Source of the DNA: Novosphingobium sp. SG707
GTDB taxonomy: Bacteria > Pseudomonadota > Alphaproteobacteria > Sphingomonadales > Sphingomonadaceae
Assembly: GCF_012275515.1 (NCBI RefSeq)
Contig: NZ_JAAZQL010000003.1
Coordinates: 1-64,000 of the forward strand
DNA: 64,000 nt
Direction: 5' to 3'
Shown here: positions 56,941-64,000 of the stretch, in pieces
How the letters are laid out: every line of letters starts with the position of its first letter
Position numbering within the stretch: the first letter of the stretch is position 1
Position numbers and translations under genes: made by a program
The notes under the pieces: generated by a model
The model's input: only the letters and a program-made list of their open reading frames with translations
Told to the model about the DNA's origin: nothing
The model's database searches: none

Positions 56941-57618
56941 ATGAAAAAGCGTGCAGGTTTGCGCTGGCCGCTGCCTGCGCGCTTTTCGCTGTTTTTGGGC
57001 CTGTTCGCGCTGGGCACGGGGCTGCTGGGGGCCCAGGGGCTGCGCTGGGGTCAGGCGGTGCTGGGCGGGTTCGATCTGGGGGCGCTGGTGTTCATCGCCT
57101 CGCTCTGGCCGCTTTCGCGCGACAATACGCCCGCGCAAATGCGGCTCCATGCGCGCCAGAATGACGCCAACCGCTTTGCCGTGCTGGTGATCAGCGCGAT
57201 GTTCATGCTGGTGATCGTTACCGCGCTTTTTGTCGATCTGCCCCATGCGCGGGGCGATACAGGCTATGCCAAAGGGGCCGCGCTGATCCTCATTCTGGCC
57301 AGTTTGGTTATAGCATGGTTATTTTTGAACCTCATTTACACATTGCATTACGCCCATGTCTATTATGGTGCAGAACATGAAGGCGGGCTGCGCTTTCCCG
57401 CGCCCGACCCTGCCAATTCATCCAGCTCTATGGCCCATTGCCCTAATTTCTGGGACTTTTTCTATTTCGCGCTGACGATCGGCATGGCCTTTGCCACATC
57501 GGATGTGGAAATCACCAGCCCGCGCCTGCGCCGGGTGGCCACGGTCCATGGCGCGCTGGCGTTTTTCTATAATCTCGTCGTGCTGGCTTTTACCATCAAC
57601 GTCACGGCAGGCAGTTAA
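56941..57618 (+). CDS. DUF1345 family membrane protein
   Basis: A 225-residue membrane protein with about five to six helices. 'SLWPLSRDNTPAQMRLHARQ' is a cytoplasmic loop typical of the family, 'NLIYTLHYAHVYYG' and 'NFWDFFYFALTIGMAFATSD' are the conserved core with potential-channel-like features, and 'GALAFFYNLVVLAFTINV' closes it. Function is unknown. The ATG follows the M61 stop with no gap. Confidence 0.85.
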   Translation: MKKRAGLRWPLPARFSLFLGLFALGTGLLGAQGLRWGQAVLGGFDLGALVFIASLWPLSRDNTPAQMRLHARQNDANRFAVLVISAMFMLVIVTALFVDLPHARGDTGYAKGAALILILASLVIAWLFLNLIYTLHYAHVYYGAEHEGGLRFPAPDPANSSSSMAHCPNFWDFFYFALTIGMAFATSDVEITSPRLRRVATVHGALAFFYNLVVLAFTINVTAGS

Positions 57619-57757
57619 TCACTTCACCAATTCGGTGCAGGTATTAAGACCGCGCCGCTGTTGCAATGCAATACGGCCAAGGCTAGGGCTTTCCCCGCAG
57701 ATTCCTGCGCGGCACCCGCAAGGGGCGGTGTCGCTCACATATAATAATGACGGTGCC

Positions 57758-58297
57758 ATGGACATCAGCAAAATTTCGGTCGGCAAGAGCCCGCCTGACA
57801 ATCTGAACGTCATCATCGAGGTTCCTACCGGGGGCGAACCTGTGAAGTATGAGTTCGACAAGGACTCGGGCGCTCTGTTCGTGGACCGTATCCTGCACAC
57901 GCCGATGCGCTATCCCGCCAACTATGGCTTTGTGCCGCACACGCTTTCGCCCGATGGCGACCCGCTCGATGCGTTGGTGGTGGCTCGTTCGCCCTTCGTG
58001 CCGGGTTCGGTGGTGCGTTGCCGCCCGATCGCGGTGCTCAACCTCGAGGACGAAGCGGGCGGCGATGAAAAGCTGCTCTGCGTCCCCGACGACAAGACCT
58101 TTCCCTACTATGCCAACGTGAAGGAAAAGGAAGATCTGCCCGACATCATCGCGCAGCAGGTCGAACACTTCTTCACCCACTACAAGGATCTGGAATCCGA
58201 AAAGTGGGTGCGCGTGGGCACCTGGGGCAATGCCGCCGATGCGCGCCAGATCGTGATCGAAGCGATCGAACGCTATCAGGCCGGCAAGAAGGCCTGA
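57758..58297 (+). CDS. ppa: inorganic pyrophosphatase (family I)
   Basis: A 179-residue soluble enzyme that splits pyrophosphate and pulls biosynthetic reactions forward. Metal ligands are in 'DGDPLDALVVARSPF' (the family signature D-x-D-P-x-D), with 'YPANYGFVPHTL' and 'VPDDKTFPYY' around the active site. The ATG at 57758 gives the usual length; the longer frame upstream is not conserved. Followed by a strong terminator. Confidence 0.96.
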   Translation: MDISKISVGKSPPDNLNVIIEVPTGGEPVKYEFDKDSGALFVDRILHTPMRYPANYGFVPHTLSPDGDPLDALVVARSPFVPGSVVRCRPIAVLNLEDEAGGDEKLLCVPDDKTFPYYANVKEKEDLPDIIAQQVEHFFTHYKDLESEKWVRVGTWGNAADARQIVIEAIERYQAGKKA

Positions 58298-58306
58298 TAA
58301 GAAAGA

Positions 58307-58332
58307 GGGGCGGGGTCATTCCCGCCCCTTTT
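58307..58332. terminator. terminator between ppa and the convergent TldE-like gene
   Basis: GGGGCGGG and CCCGCCCC pair around a 6-base loop and are followed by TTTT on the plus strand. The other side has only a short A-rich run, so it mainly serves ppa. Confidence 0.85.
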
Positions 58333-58336
58333 GCTA

Positions 58337-59683
58337 TCAGTCGCCGGCAATCGTCATGCCATCGACGCGGATGGTGGGCACATTGATCGTGCGATACCAT
58401 TCCAGATCGCTGGCCGGGGTCATCGCCCGGAACATATCGACCAGATTGCCCGCCACGGTGAATTCGGCCACCGGCCCGGCGATCTGGCCCTTCACGATGC
58501 GATAGCCCGAGGCGCCCCGGCTGTAATCGCCCGTCACCCCGTTGACGCCATGGCCGATCAGCTCGGTCACATAGACGCCATCCTCAATATCCGCGATCAG
58601 TTCGGCCACGGACTGGCTGCCCGCCTCCAGATGCAGATTGCCCGGCGACACGCCCGGCGCCCCGCCGCCGCCACGCCCGGCATGGCCGGTGGGCGCAAGG
58701 CCCAGTTGCCGCGCCGAGGCGCATTCCATCAGCCAGCCCGTGATCCGCCCATCGCGCACCAGATCGCGCGGGGCCGTGCGCAACCCCTCGCCATCGAAGG
58801 GGCGCGAGCGGAACCCGCGCAGCCGCAGCGGATCATCGACAATCCGCACCGCGCTGTCGAACAATTGCTCTTCCAGCCGCCCGATCAGAAAGCTGGAGCG
58901 CCGGGCAATCGAAGCCCCCGACATCGCGCCCAGCAAATGGCCGATCAGCGATCCGCCCACGCGCGGGTCCAGCACCACCGGCGCAGGGCCGCTCTTCATC
59001 CGCCCCGGATTGAGCCGCGCCACGGCCCGCTCGCCCGCCTGTCGGCCGATTTCAGCCGGAGAGATCAGGTCCTCGCGGTGGCGGGCCATACGGTGCGCAT
59101 AGTCGCGCTGCATCGCGCCGCCCTCACCCGCCACCACGCTGGCCGAAATCGAGCGGCTGGTGGCGGCATAGGCTCCGGCAAAACCGTGGCTGGTGGCCAG
59201 CGCCATGACGGCACCGCCGCTCGATGCGCCCGCGCCTTCGCTGTTGGTCACGCCCGCAATGGCGCGCGCGGCATCCTCGGCCTCTTCGGCAAGGCTGCGC
59301 AACTCCTGCGGGCTGGGCTCGCCGCTGTCGACCAGATCGAGATCGGGAAACGGCCCCTTGAACAGCAATTCTTCGGGCGCGAGTCCCGCATAGGGATCTT
59401 CGGGCGCCCCCTGCGCCATGGCCAGCGCGCGCGCCGCCAGCTCGGCCAGCGCATCATCGGAAAGATCGGAAGAACCAATCGAGGCCGAACGCCGCCCGAC
59501 AAACACCCGCAGACCGATATGCTCGCTTTCAGACCTTTCGACATCCTCCAGCCGTCCCAGCCGCACTGACACGCTTTCCGAAGCATCGGCGATATAGACC
59601 GCATCGGCGGCGTCGGCCCCGGCCTTGCGCGCGCGTTCGATCAGGGCCTGCGCCCTTTCCTGTGCCTGAAGCGGGGTAAGCAT
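58337..59683 (-). CDS. pmbA: TldD/PmbA family metallopeptidase subunit (TldE-like)
   Basis: A 448-residue protein of the TldD/TldE family. The sequence lacks the His-x-x-x-His zinc motif of TldD, which points to the TldE (PmbA) partner. 'DPRVGGSLIGHLLGAMSGAS' and 'FDGEGLRTAPRDLVRDGRIT' are conserved blocks, and 'HGVNGVTGDYSRGASGYRIV' is the C-terminal one. TldD-TldE acts in the cytoplasm on unfolded peptides and on modified peptide precursors. tldD is not in the window. Confidence 0.88.
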   Translation of the reverse strand: MLTPLQAQERAQALIERARKAGADAADAVYIADASESVSVRLGRLEDVERSESEHIGLRVFVGRRSASIGSSDLSDDALAELAARALAMAQGAPEDPYAGLAPEELLFKGPFPDLDLVDSGEPSPQELRSLAEEAEDAARAIAGVTNSEGAGASSGGAVMALATSHGFAGAYAATSRSISASVVAGEGGAMQRDYAHRMARHREDLISPAEIGRQAGERAVARLNPGRMKSGPAPVVLDPRVGGSLIGHLLGAMSGASIARRSSFLIGRLEEQLFDSAVRIVDDPLRLRGFRSRPFDGEGLRTAPRDLVRDGRITGWLMECASARQLGLAPTGHAGRGGGGAPGVSPGNLHLEAGSQSVAELIADIEDGVYVTELIGHGVNGVTGDYSRGASGYRIVKGQIAGPVAEFTVAGNLVDMFRAMTPASDLEWYRTINVPTIRVDGMTIAGD

Positions 59684-59769
59684 GGCGGTCTGGGCAACTC
59701 CTGAAGCCTTGGTAGGGCGCAGGCTCTAACGCCCCGCCCCGCCAAGAGCAATCCGCTTCGCCAGCCCCC

Positions 59770-60198
59770 TCAGGCCATCATCATCGCGACCAGCCGAAAA
59801 CCCCCGGTGACAATAAAGGGCAATCCGATGGCGGCGGCCCAGACCATCGCGCGATCCCGGTAAAAGGCCGCGGCGCGCGCCGGATCGCCCGCCTCGGCAT
59901 CGCTCAGCCGCGTCCAGCGCCGCTCCATCATCCGGCACGCCGGGATGATCGCGCCCACCAGCACCACCAGCGCCAGCCCCGGCAGCACCGAAGCGCTGCC
60001 CTCGCGCAGGGCAGCGATGGTCACGAAGATCTGCAGGCCGGTGTAAACCAGCAAGGCATAAGCGATATGATCGCTGATCCGCTTGCGCCAATCCAGCAAG
60101 ATGCCCCCCTGTTTGCGAGGGGCCCATACGCTATCCGCATGCGGGCGCGAATTACGCGACACCACATCGGCAGGCGCATCAAGGCGTGCCTTGGCCAT
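59770..60198 (-). CDS. hypothetical membrane protein
   Basis: A 142-residue protein with an N-terminal cytoplasmic part and three predicted helices: 'IAYALLVYTGLQIFVTIAAL', 'VLPGLALVVLVGAIIPACRM' and 'MVWAAAIGLPFIVTGGFRLV'. I do not recognise a named family. It is divergent from lptB; in many relatives lptC-lptA lie upstream of lptB, so this gene marks a break of that order. Coding is supported by clean hydrophobic segments and codon use. Confidence 0.7.
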   Translation of the reverse strand: MAKARLDAPADVVSRNSRPHADSVWAPRKQGGILLDWRKRISDHIAYALLVYTGLQIFVTIAALREGSASVLPGLALVVLVGAIIPACRMMERRWTRLSDAEAGDPARAAAFYRDRAMVWAAAIGLPFIVTGGFRLVAMMMA

Positions 60199-60393
60199 GA
60201 ACCCTCTTCCCCTATCCCGACCTGTTGGCCGCTGGCCCTATTGGCCTTTGGTATGAGTAAAACATTGATGGCCACCACGATCAAGCGCAATCGGCCGCGC
60301 CCCATGGGCGTTTTGTCCCAGCCATGCATGAAACCTGCCAATCACCCGCATCGCCCTTGCCCAATGCCGCCGCGATGCCTAAAATGATCCCAG

Positions 60394-61179
60394 ATGACCC
60401 AGACAATCGCCCCCGAAGCCGGCCCTGCCGACCGTCAGTCCGATCCCAACGGCTCGTTTTCCGGGCTGCAGGTCGTGTCCATCGCCAAAAGCTATGACAA
60501 GCGCGCGGTCCTCACCGACATCTCGCTGGAGGTGGCCAAGGGCGAGGTGATGGGCCTGCTCGGCCCCAATGGCGCGGGCAAGACGACGTGTTTCTATTCG
60601 ATCATGGGGCTGGTGCGGCCTGATTCGGGGCGCATCCTGCTCGACGGGATCGATATCACCAATCTGCCGATGTATCGCCGCGCGATTCTGGGCCTTGGCT
60701 ATCTGCCGCAGGAAACCTCGATCTTTCGCGGGCTGACGGTGGAGCAGAACATTGCCACCGTGCTCGAACTGGTCGAACCCGATCCGGCGACGCGGGCGGG
60801 CGAGCTGGAGCGGCTGCTGGAGGAATTCGGCCTGACGCGGCTGCGCGCCAGCCCGTCGATGGCGCTGTCGGGCGGCGAGCGGCGGCGTGCGGAAATTGCC
60901 CGCGCGCTGGCGGCCAAGCCCTCGATCATGCTGCTGGACGAGCCTTTCGCGGGTATTGATCCGCTGTCCATCGCCGATATCCGCCATCTGGTGCATGATC
61001 TGAAACAGCGCGGCATCGGCGTGCTGATCACCGACCACAATGTGCGCGAAACGCTGGAAATCTGCGACCGCGGCTGCATCATCTATGGCGGACAGGTCTT
61101 GTTCGCGGGCAGCCCCGAAGCGCTGGTGGCCGATGAAAACGTGCGCCGCCTCTATCTGGGCGAGGGCTTTACGCTGTGA
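60394..61179 (+). CDS. lptB: Lpt export system ATPase LptB
   Basis: A 261-residue ABC ATPase. Walker A is 'GLLGPNGAGKTTCFY', the signature 'MALSGGERRRAEIARAL', Walker B 'IMLLDEPFAGIDPLS' and the switch His 'VLITDHNV'. 'LGYLPQETSIFRGLTVEQNI' is the LptB-type Q-loop region that couples to LptF and LptG at 17215-19535. rpoN follows 26 bases downstream, the classical lptB-rpoN order. The N-terminal ~20 residues are an acidic extension. Confidence 0.95.
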   Translation: MTQTIAPEAGPADRQSDPNGSFSGLQVVSIAKSYDKRAVLTDISLEVAKGEVMGLLGPNGAGKTTCFYSIMGLVRPDSGRILLDGIDITNLPMYRRAILGLGYLPQETSIFRGLTVEQNIATVLELVEPDPATRAGELERLLEEFGLTRLRASPSMALSGGERRRAEIARALAAKPSIMLLDEPFAGIDPLSIADIRHLVHDLKQRGIGVLITDHNVRETLEICDRGCIIYGGQVLFAGSPEALVADENVRRLYLGEGFTL

Positions 61180-61205
61180 TACCGGCTGGGGGCGCATAAA
61201 GGATT

Positions 61206-62720
61206 ATGGCGCTGGGGCCGCGCCTCGATCTACGCCAGACACAGTCGCTGGTGATGACGCCGCAGCTGCAGCAGGCGATCAAGCTGCTCACGCTGTCCAA
61301 TCTGGAGATCGAGGCGTTTATCGGCGATGCGCTGGACGCCAACCCCCTGCTCGAAATGGGCGAGGCGCCGCCTGTCGAACCCGTCGAGATCGAGGCGCGC
61401 CGCACCAGCCTTGAAAGCAGCCCCTGCGACCAGTTGATCGGCGAAGGCATGGCCGCCGAGGACTGCCCGCTGGACATCAGCGCCGAGACGCTCGATGTGG
61501 ACCGGGACACGGGCGATGGCGGGGGTGATACGCCCGAACGCTATGAACCGGCCTTTGAGGGCGAAGCAACCATCTCCGGCGGCGGCGAAGCCCCGGCGAT
61601 GGAGGAATATGGCGCCTTTGACGAGACGTTGGCTGAGCATCTGCATGGTCAGATCGGCGCGGTGGTGCGCGATCCCAAGCTGGCTTTCATCGCCCGCTTC
61701 CTGATCGATCAATTGGACGATGCGGGCTACCTGGCCGCTTCCCTGCGCGAAATCGCCATGGACCTGCAAGTCTCGCCCGCCGAGGTCGAGGCCGCGCTGG
61801 CATTGGTCCAATCGCTCGACCCCACCGGCGTTGGCGCGCGCAGCCTGTCGGAATGTATCGCGTTGCAGGCCAGGGAAGCGGATCGCTACGATCCGGCGAT
61901 GGCCCGGCTGATCGACAATCTGGAAATGATCGCGCGCGGCGAATTGCCCCGCCTGCGCCGGATGTGCGGCGTGGATGAGGAAGATTTTGCCGATATGCTG
62001 GCCGAATTGCGCGGCTATGATCCCAAGCCGGGCCTGCGCTATGGCGGCGGGGCGGCCGCGCCCGTGGTGCCCGACATCCTGATCACCGCGCGCGCCGATG
62101 GCGGCTGGAATGTCGCGCTCAATCAGGCCACCCTGCCCAAACTGATCCTCAATCGCAGCTATTATCTGGAAATGCGCGGGGCCTGTGCTGGGAAAACCGC
62201 AGGCAAGGAGGATCGCGGGTGGTTGTCGGAAAAGCTGGCCGATGCCAACTGGCTGGTCAAAGCGCTGGACCAGCGGCAGAAGACGATCCTCAAAGTGGCC
62301 AGCGAATTGGTGCGCCAGCAGGAAGGCTTTTTCCGCCGCGGCGTCAGCCAGTTGAAGCCGCTGACATTGCGCGCGGTGGCTGAAACGGTGGGGCTGCATG
62401 AATCGACCGTCAGCCGCGTGACCAGCAACAAATATCTGATGTGCGAGCGGGGCACGTTTGAGCTGAAATATTTCTTCACCAGCGGCGTCTCGGGCGCCGA
62501 TGGCGAAGGCGTTTCGGCCGAGGCGGTCAAGGCCGCGATCAAGCAATTGATCGACAACGAAGACCCGAAAAAGATCCTGTCGGACGACACGCTGGTCGAT
62601 CTGCTCAAGGCCAAGGGCTTTGAACTGGCGCGGCGCACCGTGGCCAAATATCGCGAGGCGATCGGGCTTGGCTCCTCGGTGCAGCGCCGCCGTCAGAAAG
62701 CGCTGAGCGGGAAACGTTAG
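61206..62720 (+). CDS. rpoN: RNA polymerase sigma-54 factor
   Basis: A 504-residue sigma-54. Region I is the Gln/Leu-rich N-terminus ('LVMTPQLQQAIKLLTLSNLE'), region II is acidic (~55-120), and the core-binding and helix-turn-helix parts follow ('LRAVAETVGLHESTVSRVTS'). The RpoN box is 'ARRTVAKYRE' near residue 480. It reads -24/-12 promoters with AAA+ activators. It is likely cotranscribed with lptB. Its TAG overlaps the TAA of the convergent MOSC gene by 4 bases. Confidence 0.96.
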   Translation: MALGPRLDLRQTQSLVMTPQLQQAIKLLTLSNLEIEAFIGDALDANPLLEMGEAPPVEPVEIEARRTSLESSPCDQLIGEGMAAEDCPLDISAETLDVDRDTGDGGGDTPERYEPAFEGEATISGGGEAPAMEEYGAFDETLAEHLHGQIGAVVRDPKLAFIARFLIDQLDDAGYLAASLREIAMDLQVSPAEVEAALALVQSLDPTGVGARSLSECIALQAREADRYDPAMARLIDNLEMIARGELPRLRRMCGVDEEDFADMLAELRGYDPKPGLRYGGGAAAPVVPDILITARADGGWNVALNQATLPKLILNRSYYLEMRGACAGKTAGKEDRGWLSEKLADANWLVKALDQRQKTILKVASELVRQQEGFFRRGVSQLKPLTLRAVAETVGLHESTVSRVTSNKYLMCERGTFELKYFFTSGVSGADGEGVSAEAVKAAIKQLIDNEDPKKILSDDTLVDLLKAKGFELARRTVAKYREAIGLGSSVQRRRQKALSGKR

Positions 62721-63373
62721 GCCGCCAGTTCCACAGCCCTCTTGCGCCATGCCTGCGCCAGCACCGGCATCGCCGCCAGATCGGGCAGCACGCTCGGGTC
62801 CGCCTTGTGCCCGCCCCCGATCAGCACATGGAACAAGCGCGAAACCGGCCAATCCACCAGCCCCCGCTCGACCAGTTCAAGCGCATCGCCGACCTGCACC
62901 GCGCCTTCCTCGATCACACGGTAATACCAGCCCGAGCGCCGGTTCTTGACGATCCGCGCGGCCAGCGGCGCATGATCGAACCGATGGCCCAGCTTCCAGC
63001 AGGGCTGGCGCCCATGGCTGACCTCGATCAGCGCGCTGCCCAGCCGGAACCGATCGCCCAGCAGCACATTGTCCTCGGTCAGGCCCAAGGTCGAGATATT
63101 CTCGCCAAACCCGCCCGGCGCGCTCAGCAAGGGGTGATCCCCCAGATCAGCCGTCCATGTCGGATAATGGTCAAAGGCATAGTGGTGGATCGCCTTGTCC
63201 GGCCCGCCATGATGCTTGCGGTCGGCCTGTTCATCACCCTCCAGCCCCAGAAAGCCCACGCGGACGGGGCCGGTGACAGGCTGCTTGGCAATCGCGCTAT
63301 GCTCGTCGGCATCACGGAAACGGACGGCGCGGCCGGTCATCACGGCAAGGATGGGGGTGGAAAAGGCGTTCAT
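62717..63373 (-). CDS. MOSC domain protein (YiiM-like)
   Basis: A 218-residue protein. The MOSC core runs from 'GDEQADRKHHGGPDKAIHHY' to 'VSHGRQPCWKLGHRF', whose Cys is the presumed molybdenum-cofactor sulfur carrier position. The C-terminal 'GWYYRVIEEGAVQVGD' is the 3-alpha domain seen in YiiM. YiiM reduces N-hydroxylated compounds with molybdenum cofactor, so this enzyme could do the same. I chose the ATG at 63373; its ribosome binding site is weak. Confidence 0.85.
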   Translation of the reverse strand: MNAFSTPILAVMTGRAVRFRDADEHSAIAKQPVTGPVRVGFLGLEGDEQADRKHHGGPDKAIHHYAFDHYPTWTADLGDHPLLSAPGGFGENISTLGLTEDNVLLGDRFRLGSALIEVSHGRQPCWKLGHRFDHAPLAARIVKNRRSGWYYRVIEEGAVQVGDALELVERGLVDWPVSRLFHVLIGGGHKADPSVLPDLAAMPVLAQAWRKRAVELAA

Positions 63374-63535
63374 AGGCCCGGATTTGCGCGCGCACCACCA
63401 AATCCGCAAGCGCGAAATTAGCGCTGGGACGGCATGAAATTTATGTTACGATACACCATCACCCAATCAGGTCGGTATTGCCGGACGCAACAAAACAGGG
63501 TGGACCGGATCGGGTGACAGAAGGGGAGATCTGTC

Positions 63536-64000
63536 ATGACGTATACTGCACAGACAAGTCTTAAGTCCCGTATGGCCTCGCTCGGAGCGGTCGCACTGCT
63601 GCATGTCGGCGCGGCGGTGGTGCTGGTCTCGGGCCTTGCCGCCTATCGCGTGATCGCGCCCGAGCATCATACCGATGCGGTCAACATGCCGCTCGCGCCC
63701 CTGCCCCAGCCCGAGGTGAAGCCCAGCCAGAAGGCCGATGCCAAGCCCGTGCTGGCGCCTGAAACCGTGATTACCCTGCCGCTCGATCCGATGCCGCAGC
63801 TCACGGTCGATCCCATGCCCGCGCAGGGGGTGGACATCACCCCCACGGCCACGCCGGAGCCGCGCGCCACCGCCGAACCGGCCCGCCCCCATGGCCAGCC
63901 CAAGGCGGTCAGCCCGCGCACGCGTCCGGGCGAATGGGCCAATGAGGACGATTATCCCGCCATGGAATTGCGCATGAATCATGAGGGCGTGGTGCGCTTT
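63536..64000 (+). CDS. TonB-like energy transducer, cut by window end
   Basis: An open frame runs from the ATG at 63536 to the window edge (155 codons) without a stop. AAGGGGAG lies 7 bases upstream. One membrane helix ('VALLHVGAAVVLVSGLAAYR') is followed by a Pro/Ala/Glu/Lys-rich periplasmic linker. The frame ends with 'YPAMELRMNHEGVVRF', the beginning of the TonB C-terminal domain. Such proteins power outer-membrane receptors with the ExbB-ExbD motor. The C-terminal part is outside the window. Confidence 0.85.
   Translation, partial: MTYTAQTSLKSRMASLGAVALLHVGAAVVLVSGLAAYRVIAPEHHTDAVNMPLAPLPQPEVKPSQKADAKPVLAPETVITLPLDPMPQLTVDPMPAQGVDITPTATPEPRATAEPARPHGQPKAVSPRTRPGEWANEDDYPAMELRMNHEGVVRF

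Noticed and set aside
55192..57246. 684-residue open frame antisense to the M61 peptidase gene
   Set aside because: Same reason: the plus-strand gene has the HEFTH motif, signal peptide and coupled neighbour, while the minus frame has none.

Overview
The window is a high-GC alphaproteobacterial chromosome segment. A sphingomonad (Sphingomonadales, Novosphingobium/Sphingobium-like) is the best guess. The guess rests on the PhyR/PhyK-NepR-EcfG stress locus, a class I PHA synthase with a phasin, the hisS-prfA-prmC and lnt-metK orders, a DUF4167 protein, and Lpt genes near candidate sphingolipid genes. No rRNA is present, so the taxonomy is inference.

Layout. 1-2684: the integrase end of a genomic island inserted at the 3' end of tRNA-Cys(GCA); the rest lies left of the window. 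3022-10434: a tightly overlapping operon for formaldehyde and formate oxidation (frmA, VOC protein, fdsG, fdsB, mobA, fdsA, fdsD, NTF2-like). 10536-12810: a SuhB-like sRNA, a degenerate response regulator and an aminotransferase. 13022-16448: PHA synthase and phasin with TGC-rich operator-like dyads. 16649-21881: clpS, lptF, lptG, then a fatty acid hydroxylase and a GNAT-like protein that could belong to sphingolipid synthesis. 21930-25598: the general stress response locus (phyR, phyK, nepR, ecfG). It has two good EcfG-type promoters, one of which drives a candidate C-rich sRNA on the minus strand. 25595-30427: a dicarboxylate-type carrier, glmM, DUF1272, thiD and a LOG-family gene. 30681-38003: an RND metal-efflux type operon and a MATE exporter. 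38041-40168: groESL behind a CIRCE operator. 40294-47261: a beta-lactamase-like hydrolase, a tiny lipoprotein, polA, an MscS channel, two tandem SuhB-like sRNAs and a universal stress protein. 47378-54830: metK, lnt, DUF4167, prmC, prfA, hisS, all on the minus strand. 54970-64000: M61 peptidase, DUF1345, ppa, tldE-like, a small membrane protein, lptB, rpoN, MOSC protein, and a TonB-like gene cut by the window edge.

How the parts fit. Two regulatory RNA layers stand out. (1) A roughly 95-nt RNA beside phyR has an EcfG promoter, a 5' hairpin with a C-rich loop, and a 3' hairpin. This is the layout of the Caulobacter stress sRNA GsrN. (2) Three minus-strand copies of a SuhB/MmgR-like sRNA share a near-identical core of about 28 nt ending in a terminator. 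The flanks of two of them carry TGC/GCA motifs also seen upstream of phaC and phaP, suggesting a link between these sRNAs and PHA granule control. Both are read from sequence only and remain predictions.
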